A stretch of 43,013 nt of DNA from contig NZ_AHYZ01000142.1 in assembly GCF_000255495.1 (NCBI RefSeq), positions 1 to 43,013 of the forward strand, in the 5' to 3' direction. A program made the position numbers and the translations under genes. The notes under the pieces were generated by a model, which saw only the letters and a list, made by a program, of their open reading frames with translations, did no database searches and was not told where the DNA came from. This document shows, piece by piece, positions 9,157 through 16,947 of the stretch (its first letter is position 1; each line of letters begins with the position of its first letter). The DNA is from Liquorilactobacillus vini DSM 20605. GTDB lineage: Bacteria; Bacillota; Bacilli; Lactobacillales; Lactobacillaceae.

Positions 9157-9585
9157 TTATCGGCTAAATTGTTTTTTAAATTTGTCGTCAAAATTTATGC
9201 CATAATTTGAGAAAAAATTGCGAAATTCATCCAGTGTTGATCCATAAAGATTGACAGGAGCAATGATTTGACCGCCACATTCCGTTACATTTAAAATTGT
9301 AAAAGAAATTGCCAACATTCCCGAAGCAACAGCAACCACTCCCACTCCTCGTTCCAAAGCTGCAATTCGCTTTTCCAGCACTTGCCCAGTCGGATCGCCA
9401 TCGCGTGAATAATCAAAGCGGTCAGTAGCTTGACCAGTTACGATTTGCTCAGCAACTTCAGTATTTGTTAACCCAAAAGCAGCTGTTTGATAAATTGGAA
9501 CTGACGAAGCATAATGGTGTTCTTCTGGACGATAACCAGCATGAACTCTTTTAGTATTAAATTTACAATCAGGCAAAGTTTCCAC
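9157..9585 (-). pseudogene. Truncated O-acetylhomoserine sulfhydrylase-like gene (N-terminal third)
   Basis: The product has 142 residues and matches only the start of the Cys/Met metabolism PLP-enzyme family (MetY type): RVHAGYRPEEHHYASSVPIYQTAAF, FDYSRDGDPTGQVLEKRIAALE and the cofactor-loop VASGMLAI. Family members have about 420 residues, and here the PLP lysine and the whole C-terminal half are missing. After NLYGSTLDEFRNFFSNYGINF the sequence runs into unrelated residues and stops. The GTG start has only a weak ribosome binding site. It sits 30 bases behind the intact cystathionine-type gene, suggesting a former two-gene operon under the Met T-box, cut by a deletion next to the trp promoter. 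Confidence 0.8.
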
Positions 9586-9615
9586 GCTCTTAATTTGTAG
9601 ATAAATTTGTTGAAT

Positions 9616-10767
9616 TTAATCATTAATCGCAACAACTAATGCTTGTTTTAAATCAGCTTTTAAATCAGCTGCCTCCTCAATCCCGACTGCCAAGCGAATC
9701 AGCTGCGGGGTTATTCCGGCCGCCAAGCGTTCTGCAACTGGCAATTCGGCGTGGCTCATTTCATAAGGTAATTCAGCTAAACTTTCCACGGCCCCTAAAC
9801 TAACTGCCAGTTTGAATAGCTGCAAATGATTAACAAATTCAGCCGCATCAACATTTGGTGCTAACTCGAAAGAAAATACCCCACCAAAGCCATGACACTC
9901 AGCAACAGCAACTTGATAGTCCTCACTATTCGGCAGGCCTGGATAGTGAAGACAGGCAATTTGCGGTAATGGTTGTAAGAACTTGATCAAAGCTGCAACG
10001 TTTTCCATTTGTCGATCAAGTCGCAGTGCTAAAGTTTGAATTCCACGACGTACTAAACTGGCATCTTGTGGCGATAAAACTCCACCCAAAGCATTTTGAA
10101 TAAAATAAATTTTTTTGCCTAATTCGGCGGTTTTGGTAACTACCAAACCAGCAATTACATCTGAATGGCCGCTTAAATACTTAGTTGCTGAATGCACCAC
10201 AATGTCTGCTCCAAGCATTAGCGGTTTTTGCAAATATGGAGTCAAAAAAGTATTGTCAACAATCGTGAGCAGACCAGCTTGACGAGCTAGCTGTGAAACT
10301 TGCTTAACACTTGTTACCCGTAAGAGTGGATTAGAGATTGGCTCAAAGTAAATTGCCTTAGTATTAGGCTGAATGGCCGCTTTGATCGCCGTTAAGTCGC
10401 GAGGATCAACCGAGGTAAAAGAAATTTCTCGTTCTTTAAAATATTGATCCAATAAACGATAAGTTCCACCATAAATCTGATCACCAACAATCAGATGATC
10501 ACCTGGCTTAAAAATTGCTAAAACAGCGTGAATTGCGGCCATTCCAGATGAAAAGGCAAATCCACAAGCCCCTTGCTCTAACTGCGCGATTTGTTTTTCT
10601 AAAAATTCACGGGTCGGATTTCCTGAACGAGCATAATCCCATCGCACCGATGCCTGTAATGAACGATACTGATAAGTTGAAGAATTATAAATGGGAACAT
10701 TTATCGCACCGGTCTGATTATCATTAATTGCTTGACCATGAACTACCTGGGTATTAAAGCCTGTCAT
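9616..10767 (-). CDS. Cystathionine beta-lyase / gamma-synthase family PLP enzyme
   Basis: A 383-residue trans-sulfuration enzyme of the Cys/Met metabolism family. The motifs are [30 protein letters not shown], the [10 protein letters not shown] strand with the cofactor aspartate, and the PLP lysine in [13 protein letters not shown] (K196). Family members interconvert homocysteine, cystathionine and cysteine, and sequence alone does not separate lyase from synthase. The Met T-box in front supports a role in methionine synthesis, and in lactobacilli this type is often a cystathionine lyase. The ATG follows AAAGGAGG. Confidence 0.9.
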   Translation of the reverse strand: MTGFNTQVVHGQAINDNQTGAINVPIYNSSTYQYRSLQASVRWDYARSGNPTREFLEKQIAQLEQGACGFAFSSGMAAIHAVLAIFKPGDHLIVGDQIYGGTYRLLDQYFKEREISFTSVDPRDLTAIKAAIQPNTKAIYFEPISNPLLRVTSVKQVSQLARQAGLLTIVDNTFLTPYLQKPLMLGADIVVHSATKYLSGHSDVIAGLVVTKTAELGKKIYFIQNALGGVLSPQDASLVRRGIQTLALRLDRQMENVAALIKFLQPLPQIACLHYPGLPNSEDYQVAVAECHGFGGVFSFELAPNVDAAEFVNHLQLFKLAVSLGAVESLAELPYEMSHAELPVAERLAAGITPQLIRLAVGIEEAADLKADLKQALVVAIND

Positions 10768-10794
10768 AATTAACCTCCTTTACTTAAACCTATC

Positions 10795-11060
10795 AAAAAA
10801 GCATTTTCGCCCATCACTAAAAACTAGCTAAGGACGAAAATGTTTTCGTGTTACCACCTTAATTTGAATAGTCTTTACAAACTATTCCTCAGTAGGTACT
10901 TTGACCATACCCTGACTTGTTATCGGAAGTACCCGCGACTACTTAATTGTTTTACTGCAACTCAGTAATCGAATTACTCAGTAAGACCATCTTCAACTGC
11001 TTATGATTATTGCCTTTCAGCGACTCAGTAACTCTCTAGAAATCAATTTGCCAATTTACT
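10795..11060 (-). ncRNA. T-box leader, methionine-specific (cystathionine enzyme gene)
   Basis: The T-box sequence GGTGGTAACACG is at 10847-10858 (minus strand). The terminator pairs CGAAAATG-type arms around 10801-10845 and ends in six T (10795-10800). The specifier codon ATG is at 10988-10990 inside the AAGATGG context seen in the other Met T-boxes of this window. The base after UGG is U, fitting the A73 discriminator of tRNA-Met. The next bases (AAC instead of ACC) depart from the usual T-box consensus. Confidence 0.88.
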
Positions 11061-11076
11061 CATCTTACCGTTTGAA

Positions 11077-11955
11077 CTAATTTTCACTATTTAAAATATT
11101 CAAAGCTTCTCGGAGCTTTTCTTGCTGTTCTGGCAACAATTTTGGATAACTTAATGGTAATTCCTTCATTCGCTCAACAATTATATTTGAGACACACATT
11201 CTTGAATACCATTTATCATCTGATGGGATCACATACCAAGGATTATTTTCAGTAGCAGTTTGATTGATTGCATCCTGATAAGCTTTTTGATAATTTTTCC
11301 AATACTTGCGTTCTTTAATATCAGCTTCTGAGAACTTCCAATTATGACTAGGCAACTCAATTCGCCGTAAGAACCGCTTGCGCTGCTCTTCCTTAGAAAT
11401 ATGCAAGAAAAACTTCAAAATCAAAAAACCATTGCGGGATAAATATTTTTCAAAGTAGCGAATATCCTCATAACGCTGCTTAAAAAAATGCTGGTCAACT
11501 TGAGCTGGTTTATCAATTGAACCCAAATGAGCATTTAAAACTATTTCTGGATGAACGCGACTAATCAGAACATCTTCATAATATGATCGGTTAAAAATCC
11601 CAATCATTCCTCTGGCTGGAACATGTTGATGGATCCGCCATAAATAATCGTGATCCAACTCCAGGTTTGTTGGCTGTTTAAAACTTGTTACCTGACAACC
11701 TGCTGGATTAATCCCACTCATGACATGCCGAATCATACTGTCCTTACCAGCCGCATCCATCGCCTGAAAAACGATAAGAACACCATATCGGTTCTGAGCT
11801 GACAACATTCCCTGTAATTCAGTCAATTTATCGATATTTTCAGCAATTTGGGCTTTGATCTGATTCTTTTCGATCTTTGCAGTTGCTGCGGTCAAAGCCT
11901 TCTTCAAGTTACAAGTATCAAATTTATCATAACGATAACTATCAGCCAACGTCAT
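11077..11955 (-). CDS. Polyphosphate kinase 2 family nucleotide phosphotransferase
   Basis: A 292-residue PPK2-family protein that moves phosphate between polyphosphate and nucleotides (AMP, ADP or GDP, depending on the class). It has the Walker A-like FQAMDAAGKDSMIRHV with the G-x-D-x-x-GK arrangement, the SFKQPTNLELDHDYLWRIH segment, the Walker B-like IGIFNRSYYEDVL, and the lid region KFFLHISKEEQRKRFLRR. The ATG at 11955 follows GAGGAGG; an in-frame start nine codons upstream is not supported. It is probably a single gene. Its 3' end lies next to the Met T-box of the following gene. Confidence 0.93.
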   Translation of the reverse strand: MTLADSYRYDKFDTCNLKKALTAATAKIEKNQIKAQIAENIDKLTELQGMLSAQNRYGVLIVFQAMDAAGKDSMIRHVMSGINPAGCQVTSFKQPTNLELDHDYLWRIHQHVPARGMIGIFNRSYYEDVLISRVHPEIVLNAHLGSIDKPAQVDQHFFKQRYEDIRYFEKYLSRNGFLILKFFLHISKEEQRKRFLRRIELPSHNWKFSEADIKERKYWKNYQKAYQDAINQTATENNPWYVIPSDDKWYSRMCVSNIIVERMKELPLSYPKLLPEQQEKLREALNILNSEN

Positions 11956-12087
11956 TTTGTTTCCTCCTCTAAACTTCAACACTTCTTGGTTTATAAACTT
12001 TTAATATAGATTTATCATACCACTAAGTTGAGCGGGGTTAACGATAAAAGAATTCAAGCTCAAAGCTGCCGCTAGCTGCCAAATTAT

Positions 12088-13236
12088 TTAAACTGCAAAG
12101 TAAGCTTTAACTAAGTCACGATAGGTCTTAATCGTTGCCAAAAAGCTTGGCAACGTTGTAAACTCATTGTTCTGATGAGCATTTTCCCAAGCGTCCGGTC
12201 CTAAAATAATGGCTTTGATTTGAGGATTACGTTCAACAAAAACACTGGCATCAGTAGCTCCGTTGATTGTTGTCAATCCGATTACTTGATTAGCAAAATG
12301 TTTAGCTGAGATCGCTGCTGCTGTTTGAACAAACAAATCATCGGCAGCTGTCTTAACTGGATAAAAATTATGCAACAATTTAAACTGCAATTGAAAGCGG
12401 CTTAGCTCATTGATGGCTGAAACTTGATTTTTGATCATCTGGATAACTTTCTGATTAGGAAAAGCTGGCGTTGGTCGCAAATTTCCGAACAAGACAGCTT
12501 GATCAGGAATAATATTAATCTGGTTGCCACCAGAAGTTCTGGTAATGCTGTGTTTGAATGCACCCAAGTCTGGATCACGTGGCGCCTGATCAAATAAGTG
12601 TTCCTCAGCTGTCAAATAAGCATTCAAACCGCTAATTGCATTAATGCCTGCTTCCGGTCGTGAGCTGTGAACTGATTTGCCAAAACTTTGAATTTGATAA
12701 TTGATTGTCCCTGCATGTGCATAAACAATTTGGCCACTGGTTGGCTCACCGACAACCAGTGCATTAACATCATCGACCAAGCCCTGTTTGGCCAAACGGT
12801 AAGCCCCAGGGGTCCCATATTCTTCACCAGCTGTTGCCAACAAGCGCAAGGTTCCCGGTGGATTCCAACCAGACGCTGCCAATTCAGCCAATACAATTGC
12901 TTCAGCTGCCAGCCCACTTTTCATATCTGCTGAACCACGACCATAAATCCGCTCACCAATAATTGTTGCTTTGAAAGGATCAGTTTTCCATTTATCCTGA
13001 GTCCCGACTGCAACCGTATCTTGATGACCCGTTAGGCAAAAAATTTGATCTGTCTTTTTTTTGCCGATTTCCGCAATCAAATTAGCACGTTGACCGTCAA
13101 AACGATCAATTTTAGTTTTGATGCCAAACCTTCCCAAAAAAGTTGCTAAATATTCTGCAACTTCAAGTTCATGATCATTCACCGATTCGATCGCGATCAA
13201 ATCTTCTAATACTTTGATTTTTTCCTGTTGCCGCAT
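12088..13236 (-). CDS. M20-family metallo-deacylase (ArgE/DapE type) in the met transporter operon
   Basis: A 382-residue zinc amidohydrolase. Metal and catalytic motifs are GHQDTVAVG, GRGSADMKSG, the ATAGEEYGTPGA block with the catalytic Glu-Glu, GEPTS, and a C-terminal NGATDASVF region. A dimerisation domain lies between about residues 180 and 290. Relatives remove N-acyl groups from amino acids (acetylornithine, succinyl-diaminopimelate and others). Its place as the fourth gene of the Met T-box operon, 21 bases after metI, suggests it frees methionine from an imported N-acyl form. That substrate is inferred from context only. Confidence 0.85.
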   Translation of the reverse strand: MRQQEKIKVLEDLIAIESVNDHELEVAEYLATFLGRFGIKTKIDRFDGQRANLIAEIGKKKTDQIFCLTGHQDTVAVGTQDKWKTDPFKATIIGERIYGRGSADMKSGLAAEAIVLAELAASGWNPPGTLRLLATAGEEYGTPGAYRLAKQGLVDDVNALVVGEPTSGQIVYAHAGTINYQIQSFGKSVHSSRPEAGINAISGLNAYLTAEEHLFDQAPRDPDLGAFKHSITRTSGGNQINIIPDQAVLFGNLRPTPAFPNQKVIQMIKNQVSAINELSRFQLQFKLLHNFYPVKTAADDLFVQTAAAISAKHFANQVIGLTTINGATDASVFVERNPQIKAIILGPDAWENAHQNNEFTTLPSFLATIKTYRDLVKAYFAV

Positions 13237-13257
13237 CTACTCATCCCTTTTAATTGA

Positions 13258-13962
13258 TTAACCAGCTGTTTTATGATTAAAGGCCTTGGCTAAAACATCA
13301 CCAACCAACTGAACAATCATTACCAAAACTAAGACTAATAAAGTAGCCATAAAAGTCGTATCATTAGCAAAACGATTATAGCCATAAGCAATTGCCATAT
13401 TTCCTAGGCCGCCCGCACCAATTGCCCCAGCCATCGCAGTTAAGCCAATTAAACTGATCAAGGTAACGGTTGTCACCCGGATCAACTCGGAGCGTGATTC
13501 ACGCAGATAAACATCAAAAACCAAATCAAAAAAAGTTGCTCCAACGGATTGAGCTGCTTCAATAATTCCATGATCAACGCTTTTTAAAGCTACTTGAACC
13601 TGCCGTGCATAAAAAGGAAATACCCCCAATGATAAAGGTACCAAAGCTGCCGTGGTTCCAATTTGCGTTCCAACCAGTAATTTAGTGAACGGCGCAATAA
13701 ACGCTAACAGAATGATAAATGGAATTGCTCTAAAAAGCGAAACGACTTTATCGAAAATGCTGAATAGGGTGTGATTAGGAGCAATCCCATCTTCATCAGT
13801 CAAAACTAGTCCAATTCCAAAAATCAAACCAAGAACTCCGCCAAAGATGGCTGACCAAAATGTCATATAAAGTGTTTCGCCAATTGCCGGTAGCCAACCA
13901 CCATCGCCAGTCCACCCTTGATAAACAACATTTGGAAAATATTTTGCAAATAAATCAGCCAT
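13258..13962 (-). CDS. metI: Methionine ABC transporter permease
   Basis: A 234-residue MetI-type permease with about five membrane helices. It carries the EAA-loop region typical of these permeases ([29 protein letters not shown]) and the family segment [25 protein letters not shown]. The ATG at 13962 follows GGAAGGAG and overlaps the metN stop by 8 bases; an earlier in-frame start lies deeper inside metN. It forms the membrane pore with MetN and MetQ. Confidence 0.95.
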   Translation of the reverse strand: MADLFAKYFPNVVYQGWTGDGGWLPAIGETLYMTFWSAIFGGVLGLIFGIGLVLTDEDGIAPNHTLFSIFDKVVSLFRAIPFIILLAFIAPFTKLLVGTQIGTTAALVPLSLGVFPFYARQVQVALKSVDHGIIEAAQSVGATFFDLVFDVYLRESRSELIRVTTVTLISLIGLTAMAGAIGAGGLGNMAIAYGYNRFANDTTFMATLLVLVLVMIVQLVGDVLAKAFNHKTAG

Positions 13963-15046
13963 TATCAGTTTCTCCTTCCTGCAATTCGTCCTCAGCAATT
14001 TCCGTAATGATGACCTCTTGCTTTTGCAAATAATCTAAAGCTTGAATACGACCTGCTGATGTACCTTTAATGATCACAAACAAGGTGCCGACTGGCGTAC
14101 CACGTAAAACTTCAATATTACTGTAAATAATATTGGCCTCAACATTAAAGTCACGATACAGTTTGACCAAAATCGGCTCACTGACCGAATTGCCCACATA
14201 GGTCAACTGAATGATTCTTTCGTCAGCACTTAGTTTGCCCAATTGGTATTTTTTCAAAATTGAAATAGCCTTTAGAGAACCACCGCCAATAAATTCACGA
14301 GTCAACTGCTGCTTAGCGTGAGTGAAAATATCCAGCAAATTCCCCCGTTCGATAATCCGACCGCCATCCATCACGGCTACTTTGTTAGCAATTCGTTTGA
14401 CAGCATCCATTTCATGAGTGATCAGAACCACTGTCAAACCCAACTTCTGATTCAAGTCTTTTAACAGATCCAAGATTTGAATCGTATTCTTAGGATCTAA
14501 AGCAGAAGTTCCTTCATCAGAAATCAAGATTTCCGGATCATTGGCTAAAGCTCTAGCAATTGCCACTCTTTGCTGTTGACCGCCAGAAAGCTGTGAGGGA
14601 TAAGAAGTTGCCCGACTATCGAGGCCAACTAGCTTCAGTAATTTATGCGACTTTTCTTCAATTTGTTTTTCCTTCAGGCCGCTATGCTTTAAGGCAAAGG
14701 CAACATTATCGATGATTGTTTGTTCATTGAGCAGATTAAAATGCTGGAAAATCATTCCAATTTTACGCCGTTCACTTCTTAAACTTTTAGCAGCAATAAG
14801 TTTTTTTTGCTGACCATCAGCTTGGTATAAAAGTTTGCCATTAACTTCCACACGACCAGCAGTTGGGATTTGCAACAGGTTGATAACCCGTACTAGCGTT
14901 GACTTGCCAGCTCCAGAATAACCAACGATTCCATATATGTCTCCCTGTTCAACATGCAGCGTCACTTGTTTAACAGCTGCAACCTGTTTATCCTTTTGCT
15001 GAAACGTCACACTAACATCATCTAATTTAATAATTTCCTCGGCCAT
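13955..15046 (-). CDS. metN: Methionine ABC transporter ATP-binding protein
   Basis: A 363-residue ATPase: Walker A GYSGAGKS at residues 42-49, signature [15 protein letters not shown], Walker B region [13 protein letters not shown] with the switch histidine in VLITHEMD. The C-terminal part (about 285-355) is the NIL (ACT-like) domain that senses methionine and inhibits transport in this family. It follows metQ by 36 bases and overlaps metI. The ATG has a GAGGTG ribosome binding site. Confidence 0.96.
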   Translation of the reverse strand: MAEEIIKLDDVSVTFQQKDKQVAAVKQVTLHVEQGDIYGIVGYSGAGKSTLVRVINLLQIPTAGRVEVNGKLLYQADGQQKKLIAAKSLRSERRKIGMIFQHFNLLNEQTIIDNVAFALKHSGLKEKQIEEKSHKLLKLVGLDSRATSYPSQLSGGQQQRVAIARALANDPEILISDEGTSALDPKNTIQILDLLKDLNQKLGLTVVLITHEMDAVKRIANKVAVMDGGRIIERGNLLDIFTHAKQQLTREFIGGGSLKAISILKKYQLGKLSADERIIQLTYVGNSVSEPILVKLYRDFNVEANIIYSNIEVLRGTPVGTLFVIIKGTSAGRIQALDYLQKQEVIITEIAEDELQEGETDNG

Positions 15047-15082
15047 AATGACACCTCACATCTTCCTTCACGCATGTTGCTA

Positions 15083-15928
15083 TTATTTTAACTTGATATT
15101 CCAAGCGGGAATTTCAGCTGTTCCATATTCTTTTTTCATCATCTGTTTGGTTTTAGCTGTTTGGTAAGCTTTAACGACCTCTTGGTACTCTTTTTTGTTT
15201 TTATCCTTCTTGTTTGCGGCAATCAGATTGATCCATTGCTCAGAATCTTTATTAACTGGTTCAACATAAATCGCTGATTTGTAATTCAAGCCAGCAGCTT
15301 GTGCATAGTTGGTATTGATAACCGCTGCATCAACATCTGACAACGAACGAGCGGTCTGACTGGCATCAAGTTCTTTGATCTTCAAATTTTTAGGATTTTT
15401 GGCAATTGATTTTACCGTAGCTAAAGCAGTATTAGTTTTCAAGCTGATCAAGTCTGCATTCTTTAGTAAGAAGAGCGCCCGTGATTCATTGGTTGCATCA
15501 TTTGGAACAGCAATGGTTGCTCCATCAGGAATATCTTTGACTTGTTTATACTGCTTCGAATATAATCTGATCGGTGTAATAAAAGTTTTACCAATTGAAA
15601 CAATATTGGTTTTGTTAGCCTTATTCCAAGCATCTAAAAAGGCTTGATGTTGGAAGGCATTTAAATCAACGTCTCCTTCAGCTAAGGCTTTGTTAGGTTG
15701 AGAGTAATCAGTAAACTTTTTAAATTTCAGTTTAATGTTATATTTTTTCTTCGCTGTTTGAGCGACTGTCTTCCAAATTGCATCTTCTTGTTTAACCCCG
15801 GACATAATCCCAATCGTCACTGTCTTTGAAGCAGCTTTTTTCTGATTGCCGCCAAAACTGAAGTAAGCTGCCACGATTACTACAACTGCAACGATTAACC
15901 AAATAAATAAACTTTTCTTTTTTTTCAT
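15083..15928 (-). CDS. metQ: Methionine-binding protein (NlpA/MetQ family), membrane-anchored
   Basis: A 281-residue binding protein of the NlpA family. It has VTIGIMSGVKQEDAIW, the DYSQPNKALAEGDVDLNAFQHQAFLDAW block, IAVPNDATNESRAL and VDAAVINTNYAQAAG, all typical of MetQ. The N-terminus is KKKKSLFIWLIVAVVVIVAAYFSFGG. It contains no cysteine, so there is no lipobox, and the protein is probably held by an uncleaved N-terminal helix. The ATG at 15928 is 8 bases after AGGAG. A GTG three codons upstream overlaps that site and is not preferred. First gene of the Met T-box operon metQ-metN-metI-M20. Confidence 0.93.
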   Translation of the reverse strand: MKKKKSLFIWLIVAVVVIVAAYFSFGGNQKKAASKTVTIGIMSGVKQEDAIWKTVAQTAKKKYNIKLKFKKFTDYSQPNKALAEGDVDLNAFQHQAFLDAWNKANKTNIVSIGKTFITPIRLYSKQYKQVKDIPDGATIAVPNDATNESRALFLLKNADLISLKTNTALATVKSIAKNPKNLKIKELDASQTARSLSDVDAAVINTNYAQAAGLNYKSAIYVEPVNKDSEQWINLIAANKKDKNKKEYQEVVKAYQTAKTKQMMKKEYGTAEIPAWNIKLK

Positions 15929-16036
15929 TTTTTTCACTCCTAATTTTTTGCCCTTAACTAAATAATTAATCTGCTAGTTACAAGCAACACATTCGTCTCA
16001 TCATCATTAGTTCCCCCATTTTTGAATTTTTGACCG

Positions 16037-16295
16037 AAAAAAAAGTTCGTCCTTAAAAATTAAGGACGAACTTTATCGTGGTACCACCTTGGTTTGCAGC
16101 TATTCTAACTGCCTCAGTAGACTACACTTTTTCAAGTATAATCTTGCGGTTATAACGTTCGCAACCACGTCAACGGCTAAACAATCACCGTCACCATTCC
16201 GAGTCCATCTTCCAAAATTTCATTTCACTCCATCACACCAACCTGAAGCTCTCTTAGAAAATTCATTTTGTACTCTACTCTTCAAAATGTTTTAT
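16037..16295 (-). ncRNA. T-box leader, methionine-specific (metQNI operon)
   Basis: The T-box GGTGGTACCACG is at 16077-16088 (minus strand). The terminator is a perfect 12-bp stem (AAGTTCGTCCTT and its complement) ending in eight T (16037-16044). The specifier ATG is at 16206-16208 in an AAGATGG context, and an AGAGAG motif marks the base of stem I. The U after UGG matches the tRNA-Met discriminator A73. It regulates metQ, which begins 109 bases downstream. Confidence 0.93.
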
Positions 16296-16319
16296 TTCGA
16301 TCAAAAGTTTATAACTTGT

Positions 16320-16347
16320 ATTATATGGGATTTTAAAAAATTGTCAA
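16320..16347 (-). promoter_or_regulatory. Promoter of the metQNI T-box transcript
   Basis: Consensus TTGACA (16342-16347) and TATAAT (16320-16325) on the minus strand are 16 bp apart, just upstream of the T-box stem I. Confidence 0.75.
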
Positions 16348-16415
16348 GGTTTAAATTAACTTTCTTAAGCCAACCACTACTGGCTAAAATCACGGGATGG
16401 ATCGGTTAATCAGCA

Positions 16416-16931
16416 TTAAAAACTGATTTTTTGGATTTGGCAAAAATCAGTTTGGTCATTGCCCGTAAATTGGTGAATCAATTCACCATGTGTAACGCAA
16501 GCAATGGTCGTATAATCGGTCGCATATTTTTGAAAAACATTAACAGCCCGTTTTTTTAATTCCCCGACGGTTTCATAATCCCATGGTGCTTGGCAAAATT
16601 CAGGTTGCTGCCGATATGCCTGATAAGCCGCCGCAGCTTGATCATCCGTTACTAATCCATGTTTAGCCGGCAACCATTCATGTAAACCCAGTTCAACTTT
16701 TACCGGAAAAGCTTGGTGGCGTGAAAGTTCCAAAGCCGTCTGCAAAGCACGCGGATATGGTGATGAAAGCAGCAGCTCAATTTGATCAAAAATTGGATCT
16801 TGGGCCGCCTGTTGAGCTTGCCATCTGCCGCGTTTGCTTAAACCCGCTAATTCACGACCAAAGCCTAAATAGCCAGCTGCTTTAACAGCAGCATAATCTG
16901 GTTCACCATGACGAATTAAGTAAATAATCAC
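16416..16931 (-). CDS. Histidine phosphatase family protein
   Basis: A 171-residue member of the phosphoglycerate-mutase-like superfamily. The phosphohistidine motif LIRHGEP is at residues 5-11, the SSPYPRALQTALEL helix carries the conserved arginine, and the second catalytic histidine lies in ACVTHGELI. Many members act on small phosphorylated metabolites, and the substrate cannot be told from sequence. The start appears to be a GTG at 16931 with a weak ribosome binding site. It lies 16 bases after the P-type ATPase gene and may be read with it. Confidence 0.8.
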   Translation of the reverse strand: MIIYLIRHGEPDYAAVKAAGYLGFGRELAGLSKRGRWQAQQAAQDPIFDQIELLLSSPYPRALQTALELSRHQAFPVKVELGLHEWLPAKHGLVTDDQAAAAYQAYRQQPEFCQAPWDYETVGELKKRAVNVFQKYATDYTTIACVTHGELIHQFTGNDQTDFCQIQKISF

Positions 16932-16947
16932 CTTATCATCTCATTGT

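Noticed and set aside
12624..12933. Frames on both strands inside the M20 deacylase gene
   Set aside because: They are shadows of the M20 reading frame, which has complete catalytic motifs; none has a ribosome binding site.
16089..16409. Plus-strand frame of about 106 codons upstream of metQ
   Set aside because: It lies on the opposite strand of a clear Met T-box and its promoter, has no ribosome binding site, and its product has no recognisable features.
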